Positions 19,741-28,834 of a stretch of 64,000 bases of DNA are shown here, piece after piece. The notes beneath the pieces are model-generated. The model worked only from the letters and a program-made list of their open reading frames with translations. It had not been told where the DNA came from and searched no databases. Location: NCBI GenBank assembly GCA_002483085.1, contig DLHF01000073.1, positions 1-64,000 on the forward strand, given 5' to 3'. Origin of the DNA: Ignavibacteria bacterium UBA7675. Lineage in GTDB: Bacteria; Bacteroidota; Ignavibacteria; Kapaibacteriales; UB7675. The translations under genes and the position numbers were made by a program. The stretch's first letter is position 1. The number at the start of each line of letters is the position of its first letter.

Positions 19741-19849
19741 AGCCTTCCATCGCTGGTTGATTGCTATGTACAGCCTCATTGTCGATGGCATTGTCGTTGC
19801 GTCGAAGCAAATGACGGTGATACGCTAACCAATCCGGCGAAACAGTCAA

Positions 19850-19890
19850 AAAAAAAAGCTTCCTGTTTACCACAGGAGGCTTTTTAGTTT
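19850..19890. terminator. Bidirectional Rho-independent terminator
   Basis: The stem AAAAAGCTTCCTG (19853-19865) pairs with CAGGAGGCTTTTT (19873-19885) around TTTACCA, with one T-G pair. An A run precedes it and a T run follows, so it can end both the plus-strand giant gene and the minus-strand lipoprotein gene that converge here. Confidence 0.85.
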
Positions 19891-19913
19891 TTACAAATAT
19901 TCCTCTGTATTAC

Positions 19914-20603
19914 CTACCAGTCCTTCTTTGCGATACGAAGCGCTTCAGGCACTCGCCCCTCCAGCACTTTGTCGTTGCCTTTGCCGAGCGGGTCGATAAT
20001 ATCCCGGCCAAACAGCACTAATTGCGGTACATTGAGAAACAGTACGACAGTAGTCGCCGATCCCTTAGGAACACCGAGAGGAGAATCGAGCTGCCGGATA
20101 ACAGAGGCCACAGTATCGGCTACGAAACGGAACGGGCTCCACTCGCCCTGCTTCAGCCTTGTACCTTCAAGAATAAACGAAGGCCGCTCAGCAACCGTAA
20201 ACTCCGCATAACGGGCATCAGAGGCGTATTGTATGGCTTCGGCATCGGTAAGCCGCGTGAGTTCCAGCGATACTCCATCGTAATTGCCCAAAGGAAACAC
20301 CGACGAATACTCTTCGCCACCGGGTAGAGTGAGCACTACTGGCGGTCCGATAAGCAATTCGTACCCATCATCGCCTGCTTGCTCGCGGTGCAACCGCACC
20401 CGACGCACTAATATTTTTGCCGAACTCACCAACAGCGAATCCACACGTGTTGTATCGGTAGAAACGCCAATAGAGCCAACAATCCGCTGCACAAAGTCGG
20501 CCTGCAAGTGCACAACTGGGTCGTCGATGGGATAAGGAGTGTCTTTGCACGCTTGCAGCAGCGACAAAGCAGCAACAAGGCATAGAGCGAAAAAGAATTT
20601 CAT
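19914..20603 (-). CDS. Putative lipoprotein of unknown function
   Basis: Started at the ATG at 20603, giving 229 residues with a short charged start (MKFFFALCL) and lipobox LLQAC at about residue 19. A lipid-modified N-terminus is therefore likely. The mature part is beta-rich, with phrases such as VVLTLPGGEEYSSVFPLGNY and SVIRQLDSPLG, and resembles the DUF4382-like or carboxypeptidase-regulatory-like lipoproteins that report on alpha/beta sandwich domains, but I cannot assign a family. A longer reading to 20651 would run into the ferritin terminator. It is separated from the ferritin gene by that terminator, so it is probably a single-gene unit. Confidence 0.78.
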   Translation of the reverse strand: MKFFFALCLVAALSLLQACKDTPYPIDDPVVHLQADFVQRIVGSIGVSTDTTRVDSLLVSSAKILVRRVRLHREQAGDDGYELLIGPPVVLTLPGGEEYSSVFPLGNYDGVSLELTRLTDAEAIQYASDARYAEFTVAERPSFILEGTRLKQGEWSPFRFVADTVASVIRQLDSPLGVPKGSATTVVLFLNVPQLVLFGRDIIDPLGKGNDKVLEGRVPEALRIAKKDW

Positions 20604-20618
20604 ACAGCCTACTACAAA

Positions 20619-20650
20619 AGAAAAACAGCCCGGGATTACAACCCCGGGCA
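20619..20650 (-). terminator. Rho-independent terminator after ferritin
   Basis: On the minus strand GCCCGGG and CCCGGGC (20643-20649 and 20628-20634) pair around an 8-base loop and are followed by TGTTTTTCTTTT. This fits the end of the ferritin transcript. Confidence 0.8.
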
Positions 20651-20682
20651 CAATGTATATACAATATCAGATAGCCTGCCTG

Positions 20683-21204
20683 CTATTGCGGCGGCAGCGC
20701 ACTGCTTGTAGACGCTTCGGCAAGGCGCATCACCTGTCCGTCGAGGATGAGCATACCGCCGGGGCTATCTTTTACCATCCGCACTTTCTGAAGCACTTTA
20801 TCGGCAGAAATTTCTTCTTCTATCTGCTCGTTCACGAACCAGTGGATAAATACTTCGGTCGAGTAGTCCTTTGTATCACGCGCCATGTGCATGATATTGT
20901 GGATTGCTTCTGTCACCTGGCGCTCGTGGTTGTAGGAATCCTCTACAGCATCCGCAGGAGATTCCCAGCTTTGCTTCGGCGCTTCGATAGACGCGAGCTC
21001 TACGCGTGCATTGCGGTCGATAACGTAATTATAAATTTTCATGGCGTGTACCATCTCCTCCTGAGCCTTCACGCGCGACCACGCTGCAAAGCCTTCGAGG
21101 TTTAGACTGTCGAAGTACGAAGACATAGACAGATAAAGGTAAGCCGAGTAAAATTCCTGATTTAGCTGCTTGTTGAGAAGTTCGAGTATCTGCGGTTTCA
21201 GCAT
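20683..21204 (-). CDS. Ferritin (non-heme iron storage)
   Basis: Started at the ATG at 21204, 4 bases after GGAGG, giving 173 residues; an ATG five codons upstream is less well placed. It has a four-helix ferritin fold with the ferroxidase ligands: Glu in LNKQLNQEFYSAYLYL, Glu and His in KAQEEMVHAMKIY, Glu in SYNHERQVTEAIH and Gln in FVNEQIEEEISAD. It oxidises Fe(II) and stores it as a mineral in a 24-subunit cytoplasmic shell, so it helps against iron-driven oxidative stress. It resembles bacterial FtnA in length and motifs. No Fur-type operator is obvious upstream. It lies opposite the 21471 gene, sharing a 266-base divergent promoter region. Confidence 0.93.
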   Translation of the reverse strand: MLKPQILELLNKQLNQEFYSAYLYLSMSSYFDSLNLEGFAAWSRVKAQEEMVHAMKIYNYVIDRNARVELASIEAPKQSWESPADAVEDSYNHERQVTEAIHNIMHMARDTKDYSTEVFIHWFVNEQIEEEISADKVLQKVRMVKDSPGGMLILDGQVMRLAEASTSSALPPQ

Positions 21205-21470
21205 ACGTCCTCCGGGCATAGTCCTGCGTTAAGAATTAGTTACAACATCCATAAGGCGAAATATAAGGCTTCAGGGGCTAAATCTAAAGGATTTCCTCCC
21301 AAATACGCATTGACAACTCCGGTTCTCTCTGTATAGTTGCCTTGCAAGAACCTACAACAGCACAGATTGTTTGCTGCTTTGCGCTGGCCGTGTATATTTG
21401 CAGCGGGAAGTGTGCTCTCCAATATATATTCGGTGCACTTTATATTCTGTATCCCCTTGCAGATAAGATT

Positions 21471-24400
21471 ATGAAGACAATCTCTACGGTATTGTTTCTT
21501 GTTGTTCTCTCTTTTGCAACTGCCTACGCACAGCCAGTAGTGGTGAGCGAGTACTTTAGCACTGCCAGCACAACAGGTGTCGGCGAGTGGACAGAAATTG
21601 TGGTGCTCGACGATAACGTAGACCTTCGCAATTATACACTGATCGACAACAACTCGGCGCAGACACAAGCACAGGGAGGAGTGCGATTCCGCAATGTCTC
21701 CTTCTGGCAGCATATGCGTAAGGGAACAATTATCGTGGTGCGCCACCGCGACGAAGCGATGGGTGAAGATACGGACGCATGGGATGGCTACTTAGAGATA
21801 GAAACCTCCAACGCCATGTACTTCGAGCATGTGCAACTCGCCAACCTGAGCCTGCCGTGGGAAAGCGTTGCTCTCAACATCGCTTCGGGTGGAGATATTC
21901 TGGAACTGATCGACCCTTCCGGCAATCATGTCCACTCACTTAGCCATAAGCTCAGCACAGGAACCTACTACAATTCGATGAGCGTTCCCAAACCCAACTA
22001 CGGAGGTTCGCTTACTGATAATAGCTCGGTGGCAATTGTTCCGGGCGCTGATATCAGTGCATACTCCGACAACAACGCAGCAACAGAACAAACATCTCCA
22101 ACAAAAGGTCTTCCCAATGCTTCGCAAAATTCTACACTGTGGCGCTCGCTGCGGGAGCCTGCCCAGCTTTCCAATACCTCCGTTACTGTTACGCCCAATG
22201 CCGCGTTTACCATAATCAATCTGAGCTGGACGGCTGTAGACGACAGCTATGCTTTTGATGATGTGACAGGGTATATTATTCTGCGAAGTCTGACTAATAC
22301 ATTTACTACTCCGAACGACGGCGTAACATACAACCCGGGAGCTATATTTGGCTCGGCAATCGTCGTCGACAATGTACTTGGTTCTGGTAACACGACATTC
22401 AGCGACGATGTATCAGCGTTGGGCATTCCCTGCAACCAGAAGGTGTATTACCGCATTTACCCGTTCCGCTATGGCACGGATGTCAATGGCAGCGGCTACA
22501 ACCCAGCTCGCGGGCGGGCATACAACACCGCAAATTTTGCTTCTGGCAATGTAGAAAAAGTATTTATCGGCCAAGCGACTGTGACTGTCAATGGCCAAAC
22601 GACATTTTGCGAAGGCGAAAACACGCAGCTCAAAGCCACTCCTGCCGGTGCATCGTACCAGTGGTTTCGCAATGGCAATCCGGTAGGCGGAGCAACAGCA
22701 GATACATACGAAGCAACTGCCGCTGGTGGCTATACCGTGCAGATTACCGCAGCTAATGGCTGCAACAGTACATCGATTACCGTGGCGACAATTACAGTCA
22801 ATCCCAAGCCGGTCACAGCCATTGCATCAGTAGCTGCCCAATGCCTGCGAAACAATTCATTTTCGTTCTCGCAAACAGGCGTGGCTGGCGCAACCTACCT
22901 TTGGGAATTTGGCAGCGATGCTTCGCCGACAACTTCTGTACAAAAAGACCCAATTGGCATTTCTTTTAGCACTCCCGGCACAAAAACCGTGAGGCTGACC
23001 GCAACCAAAGACGGCTGTACATATACGACAACACAAACAGTAAAGGTCAATCCGAGTCCTTCGCTTACTATTTCTCCCGTTGTCCCGATATGCGAAGGCG
23101 ACTCTACTCGCCTTGTGGCAACTGCCGCTGCGGGTGTCACTTACATGTGGTCGGGCAATGGATTGAGCGACTACACGATTGCCAATCCGTGGGCAAAGCC
23201 GACACAGACAACGCTGTACACTCTTGTCATTACCGATCCGGTGTCGGGCTGCACAGCACAGCAGCAAATTACTGTTCTGGTGTTTCCACGACCTCACGTC
23301 CGCATTCAGGCCAATGGCCCTGTTACACTCTGTACAGGCGCTACCGTTACGCTGTCGGACGACGGCACAAGCGAGGGCGGACAATTTACCTGGCTCCCCG
23401 ACTACCAGACAGGGCCAGTGCTCACAGTAACTCACGACAAACCCGGTGTATATATCTACCGCGTGGTACTCGTAGGCGGCAATGGATGCAGCGATACATC
23501 GAATGCTATAGCCATCAGCATACTACCCAAGCCCGATGCCTTTATCAATACACCCCAGGGCACAACAGTCTGCCGTGGCAAAACAGTAAGGCTATCGGCC
23601 AACGACCTACCGGGTGCAACATATAAATGGGGTGGTGGGCAAGATACGCGCGAAATAGAAGTAGGCCCGGGCACATACCGGGTAAGTGTAAAGCTTGGCG
23701 ATGGATGCGAAGCCATATCAGCACCGGTGACAGTTACAGAGCTAGCTCCTTCCTTCTCGCTGTCCACACGCACCGTAACGTTCGGCGAACTCGGCAAATG
23801 CGAATCCAACACAGAAACAACGATTGTGCTCACGAATACCGGCAAGGAAGACCTTTCTTTTATGTCGACAGCGTCGCCGCATTTTGTGGCACCTGGCAGT
23901 TTCATCATTCCGCGCAATGGCTCGAAAACACTTACGCTCCGCTTCGCTCCCACCGATGGAGCTGGCACGTACCAAGGAAGAATTTACCTGACAGCGTCGC
24001 CGTGCGGAGTGATCGACAGCATCGATGTCGAAGGAACAAAGGTAGGAGCCAGCGATGCAAAGCTCGATATTTCGTCGGTTGCTTATCCTACACGCCTTTT
24101 CTGTTCTACAGAAACGCAGGACACATCCGTGACTTTTACGAATGTCGGCACCGAAGAGCTGCGTATTACATCCGTTTCAGTGGCAGCTCCCTTTGCCATA
24201 GTATCGCACACGCCAGCAGATTTCCCGCTTCTTCTACAGCCGGGCACAACCCGGCAATTCACGTTCCGGTTTGCCCCGTCGGTAATTGGCGCAGCACAGC
24301 GCGATGCCGTTCTGCGCTATGAAACTGGTACGTGCAAAGACTCTCTCCTTGTGTCGCTTTCGGGTCTGTATGAGCAACCAGCACTTGCAAGTGCTCAGTC

Positions 24401-26048
24401 GCTGCTGCAATTCGCCCCACTTCCGGGATGCGAAGACCATCGCGACTCTACTGTCGTTATTACCAACACAGGCTCTGTGGCCATTACCGTCGATGCATCC
24501 TTCGACCCGCCCGGCGAGTTTTCTGTGCAAAAGCACTCTTCGCAGGTGCTCGCTCCCGGCGAAAGCGATACTATTCTCGTGCGGTTCCAGCCCTCTGGTT
24601 CCGGGCTTCGGCAAGCCAACATGCAAGTGCGGGAATTGCTGTGCAATACAGTACAAGAAATTGCAATGCAAGGTGTTAAGCAGGGTATCAGCTTTGCAGT
24701 AACAAGCGATATTTCTTTTGCTCCTCTCGTTACGCCGTGCGCGGTAGGCTCTACAACAGCAGTGCTTACTATTAGCAATACAAGCGAAGAGCAAGCAAAT
24801 GGTTCGGTAGTGTCGGCTGTGCTCAAAAATGCCTCTTCTGGATTCCAAGTGTCGATTCCGTCCGGAACAGCGCTTCCCAACGGCGAAACACAATCCTTTG
24901 CCGTGTCCTTTACTCCATCGTCTGATGGCGTTTTTGCTGATACGCTGTTGCTACACTTAGAGCCGTGCGATATTATCAAAATGATTCCTTTGTCGGGTGT
25001 GCGCGGCAGAGCGCAACTCAATAAAACAGGTACGGAAATCGCACTGGCTCCGCAGCCCGTTGGCAACGCGATTAATGCGTCGATGATTTTCCGCAATACG
25101 GGCACGGTGCCCGTGTCGGTAACGTCTATTGAGGGTATCACGGCTCCCTTCGCTCTTCTCGATGTCCGGCCAGTTCTCCCGGCACTTGTGCAGCCCGACA
25201 GCACACTAACCATCGAAGTAAAATACACAGCGGACAACAGCATCGCCGATACGATTCACGTATATGCGGTGTATTCAACACCAGGTTGTATTCTGCTCTC
25301 CGACAGTACAAGGGTAATCGGCAATGGTATTTCTTCGTCTGTTCCCCTTCCTGTGGATATTATCGCGTCGCTGCCCGTGCTGACCGGAAGCCCAGGCGAT
25401 GAAATTATCTTCCCCCTTATCCTGAACTCTGCGGGGCTCGACACAGCACAGGTATCAGGCGTTCGCGCGTATTTGTCCTTTGATGGTACAATGCTACTGC
25501 CTCTGTCTGTTGCCGCAGGGCCAATTGCTCCCGGCTTTAGCACAACAATGGAGGAACCCCAGCCCGGCCACCTGCGCGTAAGCCTTCGCAGTACATCGAC
25601 GGTGCTGGTCGGCCCCGGTACGGCAGCAGGATTGCACTTCCGCGTGCTGCTCGGCAGCGCACTTACGACGCCTATTACTATCGACAGTTTAGAATTTGAC
25701 ACGCCGATGGAAATTCGCTACAGCAAAAGCAGCGGTACGTTTATTCTTACCGACTCTTGTACGATCCAGACACGCCTGCTCAATGTGGGAGGAGCCACAG
25801 CTCTCGCGGTAGTCTCCTCGGACGAGGGCAGCACAATCGCAGAATTTTCAACGGCTTACGATGGCCCGGTCGTGCTGGCACTGTACGATGCTCTCGGCAG
25901 GCAGACAACTATACCGCTGAGCGGCGAAGTGCGCGCAGGCGTGTACCGCATTGCCATACCGACTACGGCACTGCCCGAAGGCATGTATTTCCTTGTCCTC
26001 CAAGCTGCTGGCATCACCAAAACGACGGGAATGCCGGTGGTGCGATAG
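21471..26048 (+). CDS. Giant multidomain T9SS protein (lamin-tail-like, PKD/Ig, ASH, cohesin-like)
   Basis: Started at the ATG at 21471, where a signal peptide begins (residues 1-21, ending ATAYAQ), giving 1525 residues. In order it has: a lamin-tail-like domain (about 22-130, WTEIVVLDDNVDLRNYTLID); a Fn3-like region; Ig/PKD-like repeats (about 360-760, GASYQWFRNGNPVGG, SFSTPGTKTVRLTATKDGC); choice-of-anchor-D repeats with paired Cys (about 765-1260); a cohesin-like module (about 1285-1420, GSPGDEIIFPLILNS); and a T9SS type A domain ending PVVR. It is probably a surface or extracellular protein for adhesion, matrix or cargo display. Starts further upstream lack a signal peptide. Confidence 0.86.
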   Translation: MKTISTVLFLVVLSFATAYAQPVVVSEYFSTASTTGVGEWTEIVVLDDNVDLRNYTLIDNNSAQTQAQGGVRFRNVSFWQHMRKGTIIVVRHRDEAMGEDTDAWDGYLEIETSNAMYFEHVQLANLSLPWESVALNIASGGDILELIDPSGNHVHSLSHKLSTGTYYNSMSVPKPNYGGSLTDNSSVAIVPGADISAYSDNNAATEQTSPTKGLPNASQNSTLWRSLREPAQLSNTSVTVTPNAAFTIINLSWTAVDDSYAFDDVTGYIILRSLTNTFTTPNDGVTYNPGAIFGSAIVVDNVLGSGNTTFSDDVSALGIPCNQKVYYRIYPFRYGTDVNGSGYNPARGRAYNTANFASGNVEKVFIGQATVTVNGQTTFCEGENTQLKATPAGASYQWFRNGNPVGGATADTYEATAAGGYTVQITAANGCNSTSITVATITVNPKPVTAIASVAAQCLRNNSFSFSQTGVAGATYLWEFGSDASPTTSVQKDPIGISFSTPGTKTVRLTATKDGCTYTTTQTVKVNPSPSLTISPVVPICEGDSTRLVATAAAGVTYMWSGNGLSDYTIANPWAKPTQTTLYTLVITDPVSGCTAQQQITVLVFPRPHVRIQANGPVTLCTGATVTLSDDGTSEGGQFTWLPDYQTGPVLTVTHDKPGVYIYRVVLVGGNGCSDTSNAIAISILPKPDAFINTPQGTTVCRGKTVRLSANDLPGATYKWGGGQDTREIEVGPGTYRVSVKLGDGCEAISAPVTVTELAPSFSLSTRTVTFGELGKCESNTETTIVLTNTGKEDLSFMSTASPHFVAPGSFIIPRNGSKTLTLRFAPTDGAGTYQGRIYLTASPCGVIDSIDVEGTKVGASDAKLDISSVAYPTRLFCSTETQDTSVTFTNVGTEELRITSVSVAAPFAIVSHTPADFPLLLQPGTTRQFTFRFAPSVIGAAQRDAVLRYETGTCKDSLLVSLSGLYEQPALASAQSLLQFAPLPGCEDHRDSTVVITNTGSVAITVDASFDPPGEFSVQKHSSQVLAPGESDTILVRFQPSGSGLRQANMQVRELLCNTVQEIAMQGVKQGISFAVTSDISFAPLVTPCAVGSTTAVLTISNTSEEQANGSVVSAVLKNASSGFQVSIPSGTALPNGETQSFAVSFTPSSDGVFADTLLLHLEPCDIIKMIPLSGVRGRAQLNKTGTEIALAPQPVGNAINASMIFRNTGTVPVSVTSIEGITAPFALLDVRPVLPALVQPDSTLTIEVKYTADNSIADTIHVYAVYSTPGCILLSDSTRVIGNGISSSVPLPVDIIASLPVLTGSPGDEIIFPLILNSAGLDTAQVSGVRAYLSFDGTMLLPLSVAAGPIAPGFSTTMEEPQPGHLRVSLRSTSTVLVGPGTAAGLHFRVLLGSALTTPITIDSLEFDTPMEIRYSKSSGTFILTDSCTIQTRLLNVGGATALAVVSSDEGSTIAEFSTAYDGPVVLALYDALGRQTTIPLSGEVRAGVYRIAIPTTALPEGMYFLVLQAAGITKTTGMPVVR

Positions 26049-26113
26049 GGCTGGCACGAATACAACGATCTGGGCTGGCAGGCGATAAGCTCCAGCCAAC
26101 CACGAAGCGGCAT

Positions 26114-26190
26114 ATGCGACCGGTGACAGCGACGCCCGGTAGAGCCGTCCCGTTAGGGCGGCTCGACGCAACGACGCCCGTGCCACAGAG
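26114..26190 (+). repeat. Dispersed intergenic repeat, motif B
   Basis: TGCGACCGGTGACAGCGACG at its left and ACGACGCCCGTGCCAC at its right match copies at 41.9, 45.2 and 48.7 kb. An inner hairpin pairs GAGCCGTCC with GGGCGGCTC. Confidence 0.7.
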
Positions 26191-26224
26191 CTTCATAGGC
26201 TAAAAAGCAGCGTACCGCAGAAGC

Positions 26225-26254
26225 ACAAAAAAGCCCCGTACAAAGGTACGAGGC
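26225..26254 (-). terminator. Rho-independent terminator after the CNNM gene
   Basis: On the minus strand GCCTCGTAC (26253-26245) pairs with GTACGGGGC (26240-26232) around CTTT, with one G-U pair, and TTTTTT follows. Confidence 0.8.
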
Positions 26255-26285
26255 CGAGGGAATTCTACGTGTAAATGACTGCTCA

Positions 26286-27383
26286 CTACTGCCTGCCATG
26301 CTGCTGAGGCGAAGGCGTTTCCGAGCTATTGGGGTTAGTATTTGTAACATTAGCAACGCGTTTGTCGCGGCGCTGCTTGGCGAGCTGGCGCAAATCGATC
26401 ACATTATCGGCTTCATCCACGATTTCCACGCCGAGAATAGTTTCCACGACATCTTCCATCGTAATAAGCCCTTCCACCCCACCGTATTCATCAACCACTA
26501 CAAATAGGTGCTGCCGCCGTTCCAGGAAATTCTCAAGAGCGCGGTCGAGCTGCACATTATCCGGAATAAAATACACTTCACGAACAATATCGCGCAGCTT
26601 TACATCTGACCTTTCATCCACAAGCGCGCGCAGCAGATCGCGTGTAGTTACATAGCCCATCACTGAATCCAGCGAGTCATCCTCATACACCGGAAAGCGC
26701 GAATACTGTGTGAGTTCCGGCTGCTTCACTGTTTCGCCAACAGTCATATCGGCGGGGCAGGCAAACACAACGATACGCGGAGTCATCACATCGGACACCT
26801 GCACATCGCTATAGCGCATAATACTTTTCAGAATGCGATACTCATCAGTATCGAGCGAGCCTTCCTCGTGTGCTGTTTCAAGGATTTCGTCGATCTCCTC
26901 GCGCGACGACTCTTCATCTCGGCCTTCGTCGGGAATATACTTACCGTACAAGTACTGCACAAAAGCAGCCACGGGCCTCAGCACAAAGGTAAGTGCATTC
27001 ACAGAGAACGCAGTAAATCCCACCACCTGATTGGCATAGCGCATACCGACAATGCGCGGCATAATGCGGCCTGAGAACAGGAAGACGCTGAAGTAGACAC
27101 AGGTAGCAGCAACCACATACCAGAGATTATCGAAGTACAGGAACAGCGAGACTCCCACGGCAATACTGCCTATCACCTGGGAAAATGTCTGAGCAATCAC
27201 CAGCGATGTTGTAGAGAAGTCGAGTGTATGCCGCCAGTTGTGAATACGACGCGCCGAGCTGTCGCCCCGCTCCATCATCAGTGTAAGCTGGGCATGCGAA
27301 ACAGAATTCAGCGCTGCGGTAAGAAATGTAAAAAAGGCGCAGGCGAGAATAGTAGCAAAAGCAAGGAGAAGAATGATTTCCAT
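26286..27383 (-). CDS. CNNM transmembrane/CBS domain protein (CorC/HlyC-like)
   Basis: A 365-residue inner-membrane protein. The N-terminal CNNM (DUF21) domain has about four membrane segments (residues 1-150). A CBS pair follows (about 190-320, YSDVQVSDVMTPRIVVF and VVDEYGGVEGLITMEDVVE). Family members are linked to Mg2+/Co2+ efflux or divalent-cation homeostasis. The usual GEIxPK signature of the membrane domain reads SGRIMPR here, with the acidic residue replaced. The C-terminal CorC/HlyC transporter-associated domain is absent; the protein ends in a polar tail (NTNPNSSETPSPQQHGRQ). The lipoprotein gene upstream stops 44 bases before its start, so they may be co-transcribed. Confidence 0.87.
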   Translation of the reverse strand: MEIILLLAFATILACAFFTFLTAALNSVSHAQLTLMMERGDSSARRIHNWRHTLDFSTTSLVIAQTFSQVIGSIAVGVSLFLYFDNLWYVVAATCVYFSVFLFSGRIMPRIVGMRYANQVVGFTAFSVNALTFVLRPVAAFVQYLYGKYIPDEGRDEESSREEIDEILETAHEEGSLDTDEYRILKSIMRYSDVQVSDVMTPRIVVFACPADMTVGETVKQPELTQYSRFPVYEDDSLDSVMGYVTTRDLLRALVDERSDVKLRDIVREVYFIPDNVQLDRALENFLERRQHLFVVVDEYGGVEGLITMEDVVETILGVEIVDEADNVIDLRQLAKQRRDKRVANVTNTNPNSSETPSPQQHGRQ

Positions 27384-27427
27384 GAAATAGAACCCGTCTT
27401 GTTCAACCGATACTGGCAGTGGATAGA

Positions 27428-28069
27428 TTATTTACTACCACGGAATTCGGTATCGACAATCTTGATCCGCCCCGGATACGTAAACTCACCATAATTGCGA
27501 AAGTTGACTTTCGGCTGAGCATCTAGCATTACTTTAGAAGTGCTGCCCTGTACCCCACCGAGCGCCATAGCGAGATTCACCAAGCCATCGTAGCCGCGCT
27601 CACCAAAAAAGCGGTACAGGTCTACCTGCATACGCAGCGGAATCGTGGTCGACTGCCCGCTTGCAGGCACAGACACCGGCGAGGCAATATCGCCGCTTAT
27701 CGTTTCTTTGGAATCCAAGTACAGCTTCCAGTCCATTCCCACAAGAGTAGCAGCAGCAGTAGGCTTGCCATTAGAGCCATCATTGGGATTGCGAGCATCG
27801 ACATTCAGCGTGAACTCAGCGGGAATTTGCTTCGATGTAAAGGCTCTAGTAAGTGCAATACCTTCGGTAATGCTGAGGTCGGAAAGCGACCGTTTGGAGG
27901 CAATATCGACCCCGGCGATGCGAAAACCGGTGACATTGGCGAGCTTAAACTCAAGCCGCTGGAAATTAGCGAGCGCGTTAGTAATATCGCGTACAGCAGA
28001 GCACCCCGGCAACAACAGCAGGACAGCGAACACACCGCACAAGAGCTTCATACGAACAGATCCAATCAT
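27428..28069 (-). CDS. Lipoprotein with LEA/WHy-like domain
   Basis: A 213-residue protein with a lipoprotein signal (lipobox LLPGC at about residue 23). The start at 28069 follows AAGG by 7 bases, and an ATG six codons later is possible. The mature part is a single beta-sandwich with SKQIPAEFTLNVDARNPND, MDWKLYLDSKETISG and a polar STTIPLRMQVDLYRF segment, the layout of LEA type 2 (water-stress and hypersensitive response) domains often found in bacterial lipoproteins. It probably sits at the periplasmic face of a membrane. It lies 44 bases upstream of the CNNM gene and may share its transcript. Confidence 0.75.
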   Translation of the reverse strand: MIGSVRMKLLCGVFAVLLLLPGCSAVRDITNALANFQRLEFKLANVTGFRIAGVDIASKRSLSDLSITEGIALTRAFTSKQIPAEFTLNVDARNPNDGSNGKPTAAATLVGMDWKLYLDSKETISGDIASPVSVPASGQSTTIPLRMQVDLYRFFGERGYDGLVNLAMALGGVQGSTSKVMLDAQPKVNFRNYGEFTYPGRIKIVDTEFRGSK

Positions 28070-28151
28070 ATAATTACCTTATGGAAGAAAGACACATCCC
28101 TGAAAGTACAGCAGCGAATCTACGAATGTTCCGTGGAAATGTATACAAACG

Positions 28152-28184
28152 AAAAAACGCTTTGAGAACAAAATCCCAAAGCGC
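28152..28184 (-). terminator. Rho-independent terminator after the response regulator
   Basis: On the minus strand CGCTTTG and CAAAGCG (28077+ region at 28183-28177 and 28164-28158) pair around a 12-base loop, followed by TTTTTT. Confidence 0.75.
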
Positions 28185-28202
28185 TTTCTGAATTGTTCGG
28201 TT

Positions 28203-28679
28203 TTATGACTGTATTGACAGTTCGGACAGCAGACTATCTATATCGCTCGGTTCCCCGTTTTTCAGCCGCCTGCACGCTTCTGTAAGCGCAACAACACGCC
28301 TGCGCTCTATGCTGACAGACGTAAGCAGCTTTACTTTGGCAATAAGCAGTTTGTCTTCGATAGGCTTACTCAAGAAATCGTCTGCACCCGCTTCAATTGC
28401 TTTAACCTGATTAGCAACGTCATTCAGAGCAGTAACAATCACCACTGGGATCATAGAAAACCGTGAATCAGCCTTTAGCCGTTTTACGGTTTCATAACCA
28501 TCTAAGCGAGGCATCATGACATCGAGCACAATCGCATCAGGTATTTGTTCTTCCACTTTTTCGAGGCACTCGATACCATCGTATGCTTCTTTGACAGTAA
28601 ACCCTGCAGCGGTGAGATAACGATTGAGAAGCTTGGTTGTAATTTTATTGTCATCGACAACGAGAACTAAGGGATTCAT
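28203..28679 (-). CDS. Single-domain response regulator (CheY-like)
   Basis: Started at the ATG at 28679 (158 residues); a TTG eight codons upstream is less likely. It has a receiver domain only: the acidic pair in VLVVDDNKITT, the phosphoacceptor Asp in DAIVLDVMMPRLDGYETV, the switch Thr in VVIVTALND and Lys in DDFLSKPIEDK. The last 35 residues (TEACRRLKNGEPSDIDSLL) form a short helix and no output domain. It would receive a phosphoryl group from a histidine kinase and act by protein contact. No kinase is in the neighbourhood. A terminator follows it. Confidence 0.9.
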   Translation of the reverse strand: MNPLVLVVDDNKITTKLLNRYLTAAGFTVKEAYDGIECLEKVEEQIPDAIVLDVMMPRLDGYETVKRLKADSRFSMIPVVIVTALNDVANQVKAIEAGADDFLSKPIEDKLLIAKVKLLTSVSIERRRVVALTEACRRLKNGEPSDIDSLLSELSIQS

Positions 28680-28834
28680 ACTCAACTCAATGCAGTTGTA
28701 CAAGAAGAAAATTATATTACAACACGACTCTGCCAGGCTTTCGCCGTTCGATTACCAGTACTCAGGCCGGTTCTTAATATACACATTTTTTCAAACGCCG
28801 TTGAAATAAATTTAGGAGGCTCTTTTCGCCGATA

